Positions 24,589-32,292 of a DNA stretch of 50,560 bases are shown in pieces (positions within the stretch are counted from its first letter, which is position 1; the number at the start of each line of letters is the position of its first letter). This stretch comes from Salinivirgaceae bacterium. Its GTDB lineage: Bacteria > Bacteroidota > Bacteroidia > Bacteroidales > SZUA-534. The notes below the pieces were generated by a model that saw nothing but the letters and a program-made list of their open reading frames with translations, had not been told where the DNA came from and did no database searches. The stretch spans positions 1 through 50,560 of the forward strand of contig JAEEPS010000015.1 of NCBI GenBank assembly GCA_016284875.1, read 5' to 3'. Position numbers and translations under genes: made by a program.

Positions 24589-25494
24589 TCAATTAATCTG
24601 TCCTTGCATCAGCATTACGCCGAAGAGCATCAGCAGAGCAAGCGATGAGAGCACAAGAATGAACTGAGCGTTGTGTCCCATTCGGAAACGGGCCATAAAC
24701 GATTCGATGATTCCTGCAACCACGGCCACGACGAACTGTATGCCCAAAAAGACGGGCACGGCAACTGCAAGTTCCAGACTACCAATGAAAAGATTGGCAA
24801 TCAAGGCTCCGTACATTGCGAATTTCAGATTGGTGGCGTGAAGTATCAGACCAAGGTCGAATCCGCTGTTGTCGAGAATCATAACCTCGTGTATCATAGT
24901 TAGTTCCAAGTGCGTTTTCGGGTCGTCAACGGGCATTCGGCTGTTTTCAATCATACAAATCATCAGCAGCAGGAAGCAGGCAATGGTCACCAGCGCATAC
25001 GACAGGCTTGAACCAAGGTGCAAATCACTGAAAATCTGCAAGAAACTTGTGTGACCGGTTATCAGCCCCAGCGTGCCCATCAGAATGAAGAAAGCGGGTT
25101 CGGCAAGCATCGAGAATAAGGCTTCGCGGCTTGCGCCCATACCTTCGAAACTGCTGCCAGTGTCGAGTGCGGCAATGATGCAGAAGAATTTACCCAGCGC
25201 CAGCACATAGGCGAAGAAGACAAAATCGCACGGAAACGAGAACAGGCCAGGGTTTGAGCCCAACGGCACCACAGCAATGGCCGCCAGCACCGACGCAAAA
25301 TAAACCGACGGCGCAACGCGGAAAACAAGGCTGCTGACCGTGCTGTAAACCGCGCCCTTGCGCAGCGAGCGCCAGATGTCGCGCATAGGTTGGAAAATGC
25401 CAGGCCCCTTGCGCCCCGACGCCAGACTTTTGGTGCGAACAACTATGCCCGAAAAAAACAGGCTAACCGCAAATATCAGCGCAAAACTCAACAT
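24589..25494 (-). CDS. Ehr-like complex: HyfC-type (NuoH-like) membrane subunit
   Basis: A 301-residue protein with about eight membrane helices, of the NuoH/HyfC family that links the membrane arm to the soluble arm. Visible signatures: GRKGPGIFQPMRDIWR in the first cytoplasmic loop, the AALDTGSSFEGMGASREALFS loop (shown here in pieces: ALDTGSSFEGMG, ASREALFS) and the acidic ENSRMPVDDPKTHLELTMIHE segment (ENSRMPVDDP, HLELTMIHE). These acidic residues are conserved in proton-pumping relatives. Its ATG overlaps the stop of the HyfB-type gene by 1 bp (TAATG). Confidence 0.9.
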   Translation of the reverse strand: MLSFALIFAVSLFFSGIVVRTKSLASGRKGPGIFQPMRDIWRSLRKGAVYSTVSSLVFRVAPSVYFASVLAAIAVVPLGSNPGLFSFPCDFVFFAYVLALGKFFCIIAALDTGSSFEGMGASREALFSMLAEPAFFILMGTLGLITGHTSFLQIFSDLHLGSSLSYALVTIACFLLLMICMIENSRMPVDDPKTHLELTMIHEVMILDNSGFDLGLILHATNLKFAMYGALIANLFIGSLELAVAVPVFLGIQFVVAVVAGIIESFMARFRMGHNAQFILVLSSLALLMLFGVMLMQGQIN

Positions 25495-27518
25495 TATAAG
25501 GTATTTAGATAGTTTATGAATATTCTAATCAATTGATAAAGGAACGGCAATCCGAGCGCCAGCACCACGAACAGCAGACCATAGAGAATGTAGTTCTGCA
25601 GCCGTCCGTTCTGCAGGAACGAGAATTTGCCGAGCAGATAGCGCATCTTGCGTAACGGGCTCTTAATCAGGCCTGTTTCGATGCGGTCGAGCGACTCGGT
25701 TGAGTACGAAGCCTCTGCAGGGAAAATGCCATCGACTTCAGTTTTCTGCTTGCTAATCAGCAAAATGCCTTTGGCCAGACGGCGATAACTGCGCACAAAT
25801 GAACTTGCGGTGTATTGCAGTTTGGGCGTCGGTGCCACATAACCGCAGCCCCAAGTAGAGCCTTTCGATTCGGGCAGACGCCGTGTGCAGAAGCAGCGCA
25901 GCGCATAGATGGCCGCAGCCAGCAGAACAAACCAGGCCATATACCAGCCAATCTGCGAAAGCGCGCCAAACGATGCAGGCAGAATAGTTGCCGTTGGGCC
26001 GACACCCACCATCTGCGCAAGCGCCAGCATTATGGCATTGATGAAATATTGTGGGAACAAACCGATGGCAATTATCAGAATGCCAACCATATACATCGGT
26101 AGTAGTCGGCCAAAGCCAAACTCGGCAGGTTCTGTGTGAAGTTTGACGCGCGGCTCGCCAAGGAAGACAACGCCGAATGCCTTTGTGAAGCACATAATGG
26201 CTAGTCCGCCGATGAGCGCCAGCCCTGCCATCGCAAACACAAACATCAAGATTGAAGCGTTTGAGAATGAAGCGTTTATGCCACTGAACAAACCGCTATA
26301 GATGATGAATTCAGAAACGAAACCGTTGAACGGCGGCAGACCGCAGATGGCCAGACTGCCAAGCAAAAAGAGCAACGCGGTGCGCGGCATCCGTTTGATG
26401 AGTCCGCCGAAATGTTCGATGTCCATAGTGTGTGTGGCCTGATAAACGTTGCCCGCGCCATAGAACAGCAGCGATTTGAACAACGAGTGGTTGAGCACGT
26501 GAAGCAGCGCTCCTGCAAAGCCCACAATGGCCAGCGGTGTGCAGTTGTGTCCCATTCCGATGCAGCCCAGGCCAATACCAATGCCGATGATGCCGATGTT
26601 CTCAACACTATGATATGCAAGCAGTTTCTTCAGATTGTGCTGAACAATGGCCTGCATCACGCCATAGACGCCCGTGATGACCGAAATGGCCAGAATGAAG
26701 TATCCCACTGCAAGATAGTTGGTGTCGGTGAGCACCAGCATCCGCAGAATACCATAGATGCCGATTTTGATGAGCACGCCCGACATCATTCCCGAAACGT
26801 GCGACGGAGCGGCGGGGTGAGCGTGCGGCAGCCAGGTGTGGAACGGCACGAATCCTGCCTTGAAGGCGAAGCCGATGAAGAAAAGCAGCATCAGCCCGAA
26901 ACTTGCGGCAGGTGACTGCATTGCGGCAAACTGCCCAATGCCCGAAAAATCGAACGTTCCAGTTACGGCAGCCACCCAGACGAACGCCACCGTGAGCAGC
27001 GCCACGCCAATGTGCGACTGCACCAGATAGTTGATGCCCGCGCGGATGGTGGTAACCTTGTCGCCCTCAAAAATGACGAGCAGGAACGAGCCAAGCGCCA
27101 TCAGTTCCCAAGCAATCAGGAAGGCGATGCTGTTGCGCATTGCGCAGACGGCAATCAGTCCCGCGTGGACAAGCAGAAAACTAACCCAGTGAAGGCTCAA
27201 GGCCGAACGGCGGTCGGCATAGGCTTGCATATAGCGGCGGCCGTATAACACGCTAGTAATCATTGTGAAATTGATGACCAGAACGAACCATGCCGAAAGC
27301 GGGTCGACAACCACGGGCACAATTCCTGTAAAGAACGAGCCTGCAAATTCCTGCACAAACGTCTGTCCTGCAAGCGCTTGCACAGCAGGCACACTACTGA
27401 TGGCCGATAGCGCCACAATACCGACAACGGCAGCAACGCCCTTGCCTTTGGAATCGAGTGAAACCACAAGCAGAATTGCCGCCAAAAGTGTCAAAAGGTA
27501 AATTCCAATAAACGACAT
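25494..27518 (-). CDS. Ehr-like complex: HyfB-type antiporter-like membrane subunit
   Basis: A 674-residue NuoL/MrpA-type membrane protein, first gene of the operon. Core motifs include the helix with the conserved Glu (FLIAWELMALGSFLLV), the Lys/His helices (GFAFKAGFVPFHTWLPHAHP; NLKKLLAYHSVENIGII) and CGLPPFNGFVSEFIIYSG. The long C-terminus with a lateral-helix-like stretch and SKGSTWGCGY is typical of HyfB rather than of HyfF. Together with the HyfF-type subunit this gives two antiporter-like modules; a HyfD counterpart is absent. A -7 element lies about 100 bp upstream. Confidence 0.9.
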   Translation of the reverse strand: MSFIGIYLLTLLAAILLVVSLDSKGKGVAAVVGIVALSAISSVPAVQALAGQTFVQEFAGSFFTGIVPVVVDPLSAWFVLVINFTMITSVLYGRRYMQAYADRRSALSLHWVSFLLVHAGLIAVCAMRNSIAFLIAWELMALGSFLLVIFEGDKVTTIRAGINYLVQSHIGVALLTVAFVWVAAVTGTFDFSGIGQFAAMQSPAASFGLMLLFFIGFAFKAGFVPFHTWLPHAHPAAPSHVSGMMSGVLIKIGIYGILRMLVLTDTNYLAVGYFILAISVITGVYGVMQAIVQHNLKKLLAYHSVENIGIIGIGIGLGCIGMGHNCTPLAIVGFAGALLHVLNHSLFKSLLFYGAGNVYQATHTMDIEHFGGLIKRMPRTALLFLLGSLAICGLPPFNGFVSEFIIYSGLFSGINASFSNASILMFVFAMAGLALIGGLAIMCFTKAFGVVFLGEPRVKLHTEPAEFGFGRLLPMYMVGILIIAIGLFPQYFINAIMLALAQMVGVGPTATILPASFGALSQIGWYMAWFVLLAAAIYALRCFCTRRLPESKGSTWGCGYVAPTPKLQYTASSFVRSYRRLAKGILLISKQKTEVDGIFPAEASYSTESLDRIETGLIKSPLRKMRYLLGKFSFLQNGRLQNYILYGLLFVVLALGLPFLYQLIRIFINYLNTL

Positions 27519-27615
27519 ACACTATTTTTAATCTATACTCATTTTCGTTACAAACTGACATTCAGTCTGTTCTCTTCTGAAAAGAGTGCTTAAAACCCTC
27601 TCTCAAAAGAAAGCG

Positions 27616-27623
27616 CAAAAGTA
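27616..27623 (-). promoter_or_regulatory. -7 element (TACTTTTG) upstream of the Ehr-like operon
   Basis: Perfect TAnnTTTG match on the minus strand, about 97 bp before the HyfB-type start. The implied leader of about 90 nt holds short inverted repeats (CTCTT-CTGA-AAGAG and ACTGA-ATG-TCAGT). No TTG at exactly 19-21 bp. Confidence 0.5.
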
Positions 27624-27752
27624 GAGTTTTGGACAACAAGTTGAATATGTCAGCGGCAAAATAACACGCTGAAAATGTGGCTTTTTATGCAAGCGTTTGC
27701 GGATAGCAAACAATGACATGAAATTGGCGTGCAAAGACAATCACTTGCTTGT

Positions 27753-29717
27753 TTACGCAAGCCCTTCCAATTCCATCGTCAACCGCTCCCAATTGTTCAA
27801 CTCGTTGGCAAGTTGCTTTTTGGCAGCCTCGTATTTCTCAAAGAATTCGGCGGTGGCGCTTTCGGGATGGTTGGCAAGTTGATTGTCCATTTCGGCAATG
27901 GCGGCCTCATACTCCACAATCAGCGCCTCGCTGTCCTCAACCGCTTTCTTGGCTTTGCGCTGACGGCGCTCCTGCTCTTTCTGCTCCTCGTAACTCAATT
28001 TGTTCTGCGTTGCAACGGGCTGAGCCTTAGGCTTTTGTTCGTCGGTTTTTGGATTTTTTGTCGATGGTGCATGTTCGGTTTTCTGCCCCATCTCAAACTG
28101 TCGCATGTTCTCAAGTTTCTTATGGTACAGGAAATCACCGATGCCGCCCAAATGCTGCTTAATCTTCTGATGACGGAACTCATAAACAATGTTCACCATT
28201 CCGTCGAGAAAATCGCGGTCGTGCGAGACCACAATCAGAGTGCCATCGTAGTTGATAAGTGCCTGTTTCAGAATGTCTTTCGAGCGCATGTCAAGGTGGT
28301 TGGTTGGCTCGTCGAGCACAAGCAGATTGGCGGGTTCGAGCAGCAGTTTGGCCATCGACAGACGCGCCTTCTCACCACCGCTCAACACACTGACTTTCTT
28401 GTCGATATCCTCACCGCGGAATAGGAATGAAGCCAAAATGTCGCGGATTTTTGTTCGGATTTCACCTTTGGCAATCTCATCAATCGTCTGAAAAACGGTT
28501 TTGTTATCATCGAGCATTTCGCTCTGATTCTGTGCATAATAGCCAATCTTCACGTTATGACCGATTTTCACCACACCGTCGCACGGATGGATGCCAAGAA
28601 TCACCTTCGCCATAGTGGTTTTGCCCTCGCCGTTACGGCCCACAAAAGCCACCTTTTGGCCGCGCTCGAGCGTGAAATCGATGTCGTTGAGCACAACCTT
28701 GTCGCCGAAACGTTTGGTCATCGCCTTAGTTTCCACCACCACCTGTCCCGAGTGCGGCGCAGGCGGAAAGCGGAAGTGCATGGCCGACGTATCGAACTCG
28801 TCAACTTCAATGCGTTCAACCTTTTCGAGTTGCTTGATGCGCGACTGCACCTGAACCGCCTTTGTGGCCTTGTAGCGGAAACGCTCGATGAATTTTTCGG
28901 TGTCCTCAATCATTTTCTGCTGATTCTCAAAGGCGGCCATCTGCTGCGCAAGTTGTTCCTGACGTTGCACAACATATTGTGAATAAGGCACTTTGAAGTC
29001 GTAAATCTTGCCAAGCGAAATCTCGATGGTGCGGTTGGTCAGATTGTCGAGAAAGGCGCGGTCGTGCGATACAACAATCACGGCGCCCTCGTAGGTTTTC
29101 AGCATATCCTCGAACCACTGAACCGACTCAATATCAAGGTGATTGGTGGGCTCGTCGAGCAACAGAACGTCGGGGTGCTGCAAGATGACTTTCGCCAACT
29201 CGATGCGCATACGCCAACCGCCACTGAACTCAGCCGTCGGGCGCTCAAAATCAGTGCGTTCGAAACCCAAACCGAGCAGTGTGCTCTCAATCTCACCATC
29301 TATATTATGACCGCTGAGCAAATGGAAACGGTCGTTTTTTTCAGTAAGACGGTTAATCAGCGCCATGTAGTCATCCGACTCATAATCAGTGCGTTCGGCC
29401 AACTGGCTGTTCAGTTGGGCAATCTCCTTATCCAACGCTTTCACCTCAACAAACGCACTCTGCGCCTCAGCGTAAACGGTGCGCGTGTCCTGCACCGACA
29501 GATGCTGCGGCAAATAGCCGATTGTCAGGCCTTTGGGTATCGATACCTGACCATTGTCGTATGGCTGACGACCGTAAAGCACTTTGAGCAAAGTGGATTT
29601 TCCAGCACCGTTCTTGCCCGTCAGACCAATGCGGTCACGCGGATTGACCAAAAAACTGATATTGTTGAACAACGGCACGCCCGAAAACTCCACCGTCAGG
29701 TTGCTTACTGAAATCAT
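27753..29717 (-). CDS. ABC-F family ATPase
   Basis: A 654-residue soluble protein with two ABC ATPase domains and no membrane part, i.e. an ABC-F translation factor. Domain 1: Walker A GKNGAGKST, signature FSGGWRMRIELAK, Walker B LLLDEPTNHLD. Domain 2: GRNGEGKTT, LSGGEKARLSMAK, LVLDEPTNHLD. The linker between them (FIERFRYKATKAVQVQSRIK) is the P-site tRNA interaction motif region, and the C-terminus (about 555-654) is a charged coiled coil as in Uup/YheS-type members. Likely role: binding the ribosomal E site to rescue stalled ribosomes; antibiotic protection is possible but not shown. ATG 29717 is chosen because the -7 element lies just upstream. Confidence 0.93.
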   Translation of the reverse strand: MISVSNLTVEFSGVPLFNNISFLVNPRDRIGLTGKNGAGKSTLLKVLYGRQPYDNGQVSIPKGLTIGYLPQHLSVQDTRTVYAEAQSAFVEVKALDKEIAQLNSQLAERTDYESDDYMALINRLTEKNDRFHLLSGHNIDGEIESTLLGLGFERTDFERPTAEFSGGWRMRIELAKVILQHPDVLLLDEPTNHLDIESVQWFEDMLKTYEGAVIVVSHDRAFLDNLTNRTIEISLGKIYDFKVPYSQYVVQRQEQLAQQMAAFENQQKMIEDTEKFIERFRYKATKAVQVQSRIKQLEKVERIEVDEFDTSAMHFRFPPAPHSGQVVVETKAMTKRFGDKVVLNDIDFTLERGQKVAFVGRNGEGKTTMAKVILGIHPCDGVVKIGHNVKIGYYAQNQSEMLDDNKTVFQTIDEIAKGEIRTKIRDILASFLFRGEDIDKKVSVLSGGEKARLSMAKLLLEPANLLVLDEPTNHLDMRSKDILKQALINYDGTLIVVSHDRDFLDGMVNIVYEFRHQKIKQHLGGIGDFLYHKKLENMRQFEMGQKTEHAPSTKNPKTDEQKPKAQPVATQNKLSYEEQKEQERRQRKAKKAVEDSEALIVEYEAAIAEMDNQLANHPESATAEFFEKYEAAKKQLANELNNWERLTMELEGLA

Positions 29718-29736
29718 AGTCTGCTTTTTTGAGCCG

Positions 29737-29744
29737 CAAAGGTA
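29737..29744 (-). promoter_or_regulatory. -7 element (TACCTTTG) of the ABC-F gene
   Basis: Perfect TAnnTTTG match 19 bp before the ATG at 29717; nearest TTG lies 23 bp further upstream, slightly long. It excludes the longer open frame starting at 29756. Confidence 0.55.
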
Positions 29745-29756
29745 CGCTTTTTTCAA

Positions 29757-30065
29757 ACAGCCGAAATCAACTGTTTTGGCAGAAATACATTAGATAATAT
29801 GTGACGGCGCAATAAAAAAGGTCTTCCAATCAGAAGACCTTTCAAAACCAATAACCAACTAACCTTATGAAAACTATTTTTGTACCATTTAAAACGCAGT
29901 TCAACGACTTTTGTTAGGTTGATTTAAATATAAAAGGTTGCAAAATTTAATGATATAAATCATAGAATAATATAAATTAGAACATAAAATTAACCATTAA
30001 AGGACAAGAAAAAGAGTTTAACACAACCGAAATAGAGTCGTAAAAAGACCAATAATAAAAAGAAA
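29757..30065. other. Gene-poor leader region upstream of the SpoIIE-type genes
   Basis: No ordinary gene. It holds a strong hairpin (29817-29842), a 16-codon open frame beginning with ATG at 29867 and ending TAG at 29917 (starts MKTIFVPFK), and then about 130 bp of very A+T-rich sequence before the TTG start at 30066. I see no perfect TAnnTTTG promoter on the plus strand. It may be a long 5' leader of the phosphatase operon. Confidence 0.5.
29813..29842 (-). terminator. Strong hairpin with minus-strand T-run
   Basis: Perfect 10-bp stem AAAGGTCTTC/GAAGACCTTT with a 6-nt loop. On the minus strand it is followed by a T-rich stretch, so it is shaped like a terminator for leftward transcripts, although no leftward gene ends here. 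It could equally shape the leader RNA of the rightward genes. Confidence 0.55.
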
Positions 30066-32282
30066 TTGACGACAAGGATTAGACTAATATTGATTACTAT
30101 CGTTCTCGGACTGACATCAGTAACAGCAATGGCTCAAGGTGGCGAGGATGCTTATAAACGCCGGCTTGACAGTTTGTTGACTCTTGCCAACACGCTCGAC
30201 AACGATGACAGCCTTCTTTATGTTTTGCACGCTATCAGCCTGACTCACAACAATGTTGATTCAGTAGAAAAATACTCAATTCGCGAGTTGGAATTGGCGC
30301 AAAAAACAGATGCTCCGCAAATGGCAGCATCGGCATACATGACGATAGCCTGGTGCTACTACAACCGATACGACTACAACACTGCCAACTCGTTCTACTT
30401 CAAGGCGATGCATATCAGCGACTCGATTGGCGACAAGCGCAGCAAGGCCATCATCCTTCACAGCATTGCCAACTCAATGGCTATGATGTCGCGGTACATT
30501 GAAGCCGACGACTACGACCAAAAAGCCCTGCAACTATTCATTGAACTAAATGATTCTGCCAATATTAGTTACATATATCGCTCGTTGGGGCAGACTTGCA
30601 TCGATTTCAATATGTACAAAACGGCCAAACGACATCTGCTTAACGCCCTCGAAATCGATTTGAAACAGCATAACAAAGCAAATATTGCCAACGACTACTT
30701 GTACATTGGCACTGCCGAACGCAGCGAGTTTGATGACAAAAAGATTGATAGTCTGATAGTTGAAGCCAAAGAGCACTCGTTAAAGGCTCTTGCGTTGCTG
30801 AAAGAAACTGGCGACGAAACTGACCTTTTGCTCACCTACCAGGACCTTATGAGCATCATGCTTAAATATGCCCAAACGCAAAAAGGCAATCGGCGGGTTC
30901 AACTTACTGACAGCAGTCGCTATTTCTACAACGAAGGTGTGAAACTTGCCAAGAAAAATGGTCTGCTTGAAAGTTCTTACGACTTCCAAATCATGGAAGC
31001 ACGATTCGCAATCGAAGACAAGAACTTCAACCTGGCCGCCAAAAAATTACGGGAAACCGAGGCCGCACTTGACAAAGACTCGGCATTTGTTTTCTTCTAC
31101 ATCGACCTTTACGATGTGTTTGCCGATTTGTACAAGGCTACCGGCGACTACAAACAGGCTTATGACTACCTTTGCAAGGCCATGAAGTTGCGTAACGACA
31201 ATTTCAGTCTGAGTTACGCCATTAAATCAAGCAAATCCGAAGTCCAGTCAGAATTCGACAAACTGCGACACGACCGCGAACTGAAAGACGCCGAATCGCG
31301 GCTGAAACAACAGACACAAGTGCTGAAGCAACGCATTCAAATAGTTGTGATTGTCAGCATGTTGACCATGGTGATTGTTTTTGTGGTCATGTCGCGGCGA
31401 AATATCAAGCGCAGGCGTCGGTTAGGGCGAATTCTTGAGCGTCACAATCAAGAGATTGCTCTGCAGCGCGACCGTCTGGCACTTATAAATCAGCAGATTA
31501 CATCGAGCATCAGTTACGCTCAGAAAATCCAAAGTTCGATGATGCCGACCGCAAAGCAGATGACCGAAATGTTCGGCGAAATGCTCATCATTTGGGAACC
31601 ACTCAACATTGTGTCAGGCGATTTTTACTGGGGCACACGATGCGGCAGCCGCAGGCTCATCACTGTTGTCGATTGCACCGGACACGGCGTTCCTGGCGCA
31701 TTTATGAGCATGCTCGGAATGTCAACCCTGTGCGACATTGCCAACACTCGACAATTTCAAGAAGGGCAACTGACTGCCGCCAACATTCTCGACCTTATGA
31801 GAACCAAAGTAATAGAGGCCCTGCGCCAGGATTCCCACAGCGGAATGTCGCTCGACGGCATGGACATGGCACTTTGCATCATCGACGATAACACACTCGA
31901 ACTGCAGTACGCAGGCGCGTTCAGACCGCTTGTCATCTTCCGCGATGGTAAACTGATTCTGCTCAAAGCCGATAAAATGCCTGTCGGATACCTGAACGAT
32001 GCAACGCAACCTTTCAAAAACAACACCCTCACACTACAAAAGGGCGACACAGCGTATATGTTTTCCGACGGCCTAACTGACCAGTTCGGACGCAATGAGC
32101 GTGGCAAAGAGACTAAATTCTCTACCAAACGCATGATCGGCATTCTCGAAGAGATTCACCAAAAGCCATTCCGCGCACAGAAGACAGCCATTGAGAAGGC
32201 CATGACTAAATGGCGGATGCCATCGAACCAGAAGCAGTACCCACAAACCGACGATATAATAATGGTGGGATTCAAAATATGA
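30066..32282 (+). CDS. TPR-containing SpoIIE-family protein phosphatase 1
   Basis: A 738-residue sensor-like protein: signal peptide (residues 1-23, VTAMAQ), a periplasmic tetratricopeptide-repeat region (about 25-395), one membrane helix (about 424-444), a cytoplasmic coiled coil and a C-terminal SpoIIE/PP2C-type Ser/Thr phosphatase domain (about 485-738) with its metal-binding acids in SGDFYWG, DCTGHGVPGAFMSM, DGMDMALCIID and TDDIIMVG. Such proteins dephosphorylate anti-anti-sigma-like STAS partners or control histidine-kinase-like switches; no partner gene is adjacent. The start is TTG (30066): no in-frame ATG exists before the signal peptide, and the N-terminus aligns with that of the paralogue downstream. 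The second gene follows after 10 bp. Confidence 0.9.
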   Translation: MTTRIRLILITIVLGLTSVTAMAQGGEDAYKRRLDSLLTLANTLDNDDSLLYVLHAISLTHNNVDSVEKYSIRELELAQKTDAPQMAASAYMTIAWCYYNRYDYNTANSFYFKAMHISDSIGDKRSKAIILHSIANSMAMMSRYIEADDYDQKALQLFIELNDSANISYIYRSLGQTCIDFNMYKTAKRHLLNALEIDLKQHNKANIANDYLYIGTAERSEFDDKKIDSLIVEAKEHSLKALALLKETGDETDLLLTYQDLMSIMLKYAQTQKGNRRVQLTDSSRYFYNEGVKLAKKNGLLESSYDFQIMEARFAIEDKNFNLAAKKLRETEAALDKDSAFVFFYIDLYDVFADLYKATGDYKQAYDYLCKAMKLRNDNFSLSYAIKSSKSEVQSEFDKLRHDRELKDAESRLKQQTQVLKQRIQIVVIVSMLTMVIVFVVMSRRNIKRRRRLGRILERHNQEIALQRDRLALINQQITSSISYAQKIQSSMMPTAKQMTEMFGEMLIIWEPLNIVSGDFYWGTRCGSRRLITVVDCTGHGVPGAFMSMLGMSTLCDIANTRQFQEGQLTAANILDLMRTKVIEALRQDSHSGMSLDGMDMALCIIDDNTLELQYAGAFRPLVIFRDGKLILLKADKMPVGYLNDATQPFKNNTLTLQKGDTAYMFSDGLTDQFGRNERGKETKFSTKRMIGILEEIHQKPFRAQKTAIEKAMTKWRMPSNQKQYPQTDDIIMVGFKI

Positions 32283-32292
32283 TACAAAAGCG

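Noticed and set aside
20842..27518. Annotation as an active hydrogenase-4 (H2-evolving or formate hydrogenlyase) operon
   Set aside because: The large subunit lacks all four Ni-Fe cysteines and the small subunit lacks most cluster ligands, so hydrogen chemistry is not supported.
20842..27518. Annotation as complex I (nuo) operon
   Set aside because: Subunit types are HyfB/C/E/F-like, only two antiporter-like subunits are present, and NuoE/F/G, NuoA and NuoJ are missing.
29718..29756. Upstream extension of the ABC-F gene
   Set aside because: It overlaps the TACCTTTG element, and the conserved ABC domain begins exactly at ATG 29717.
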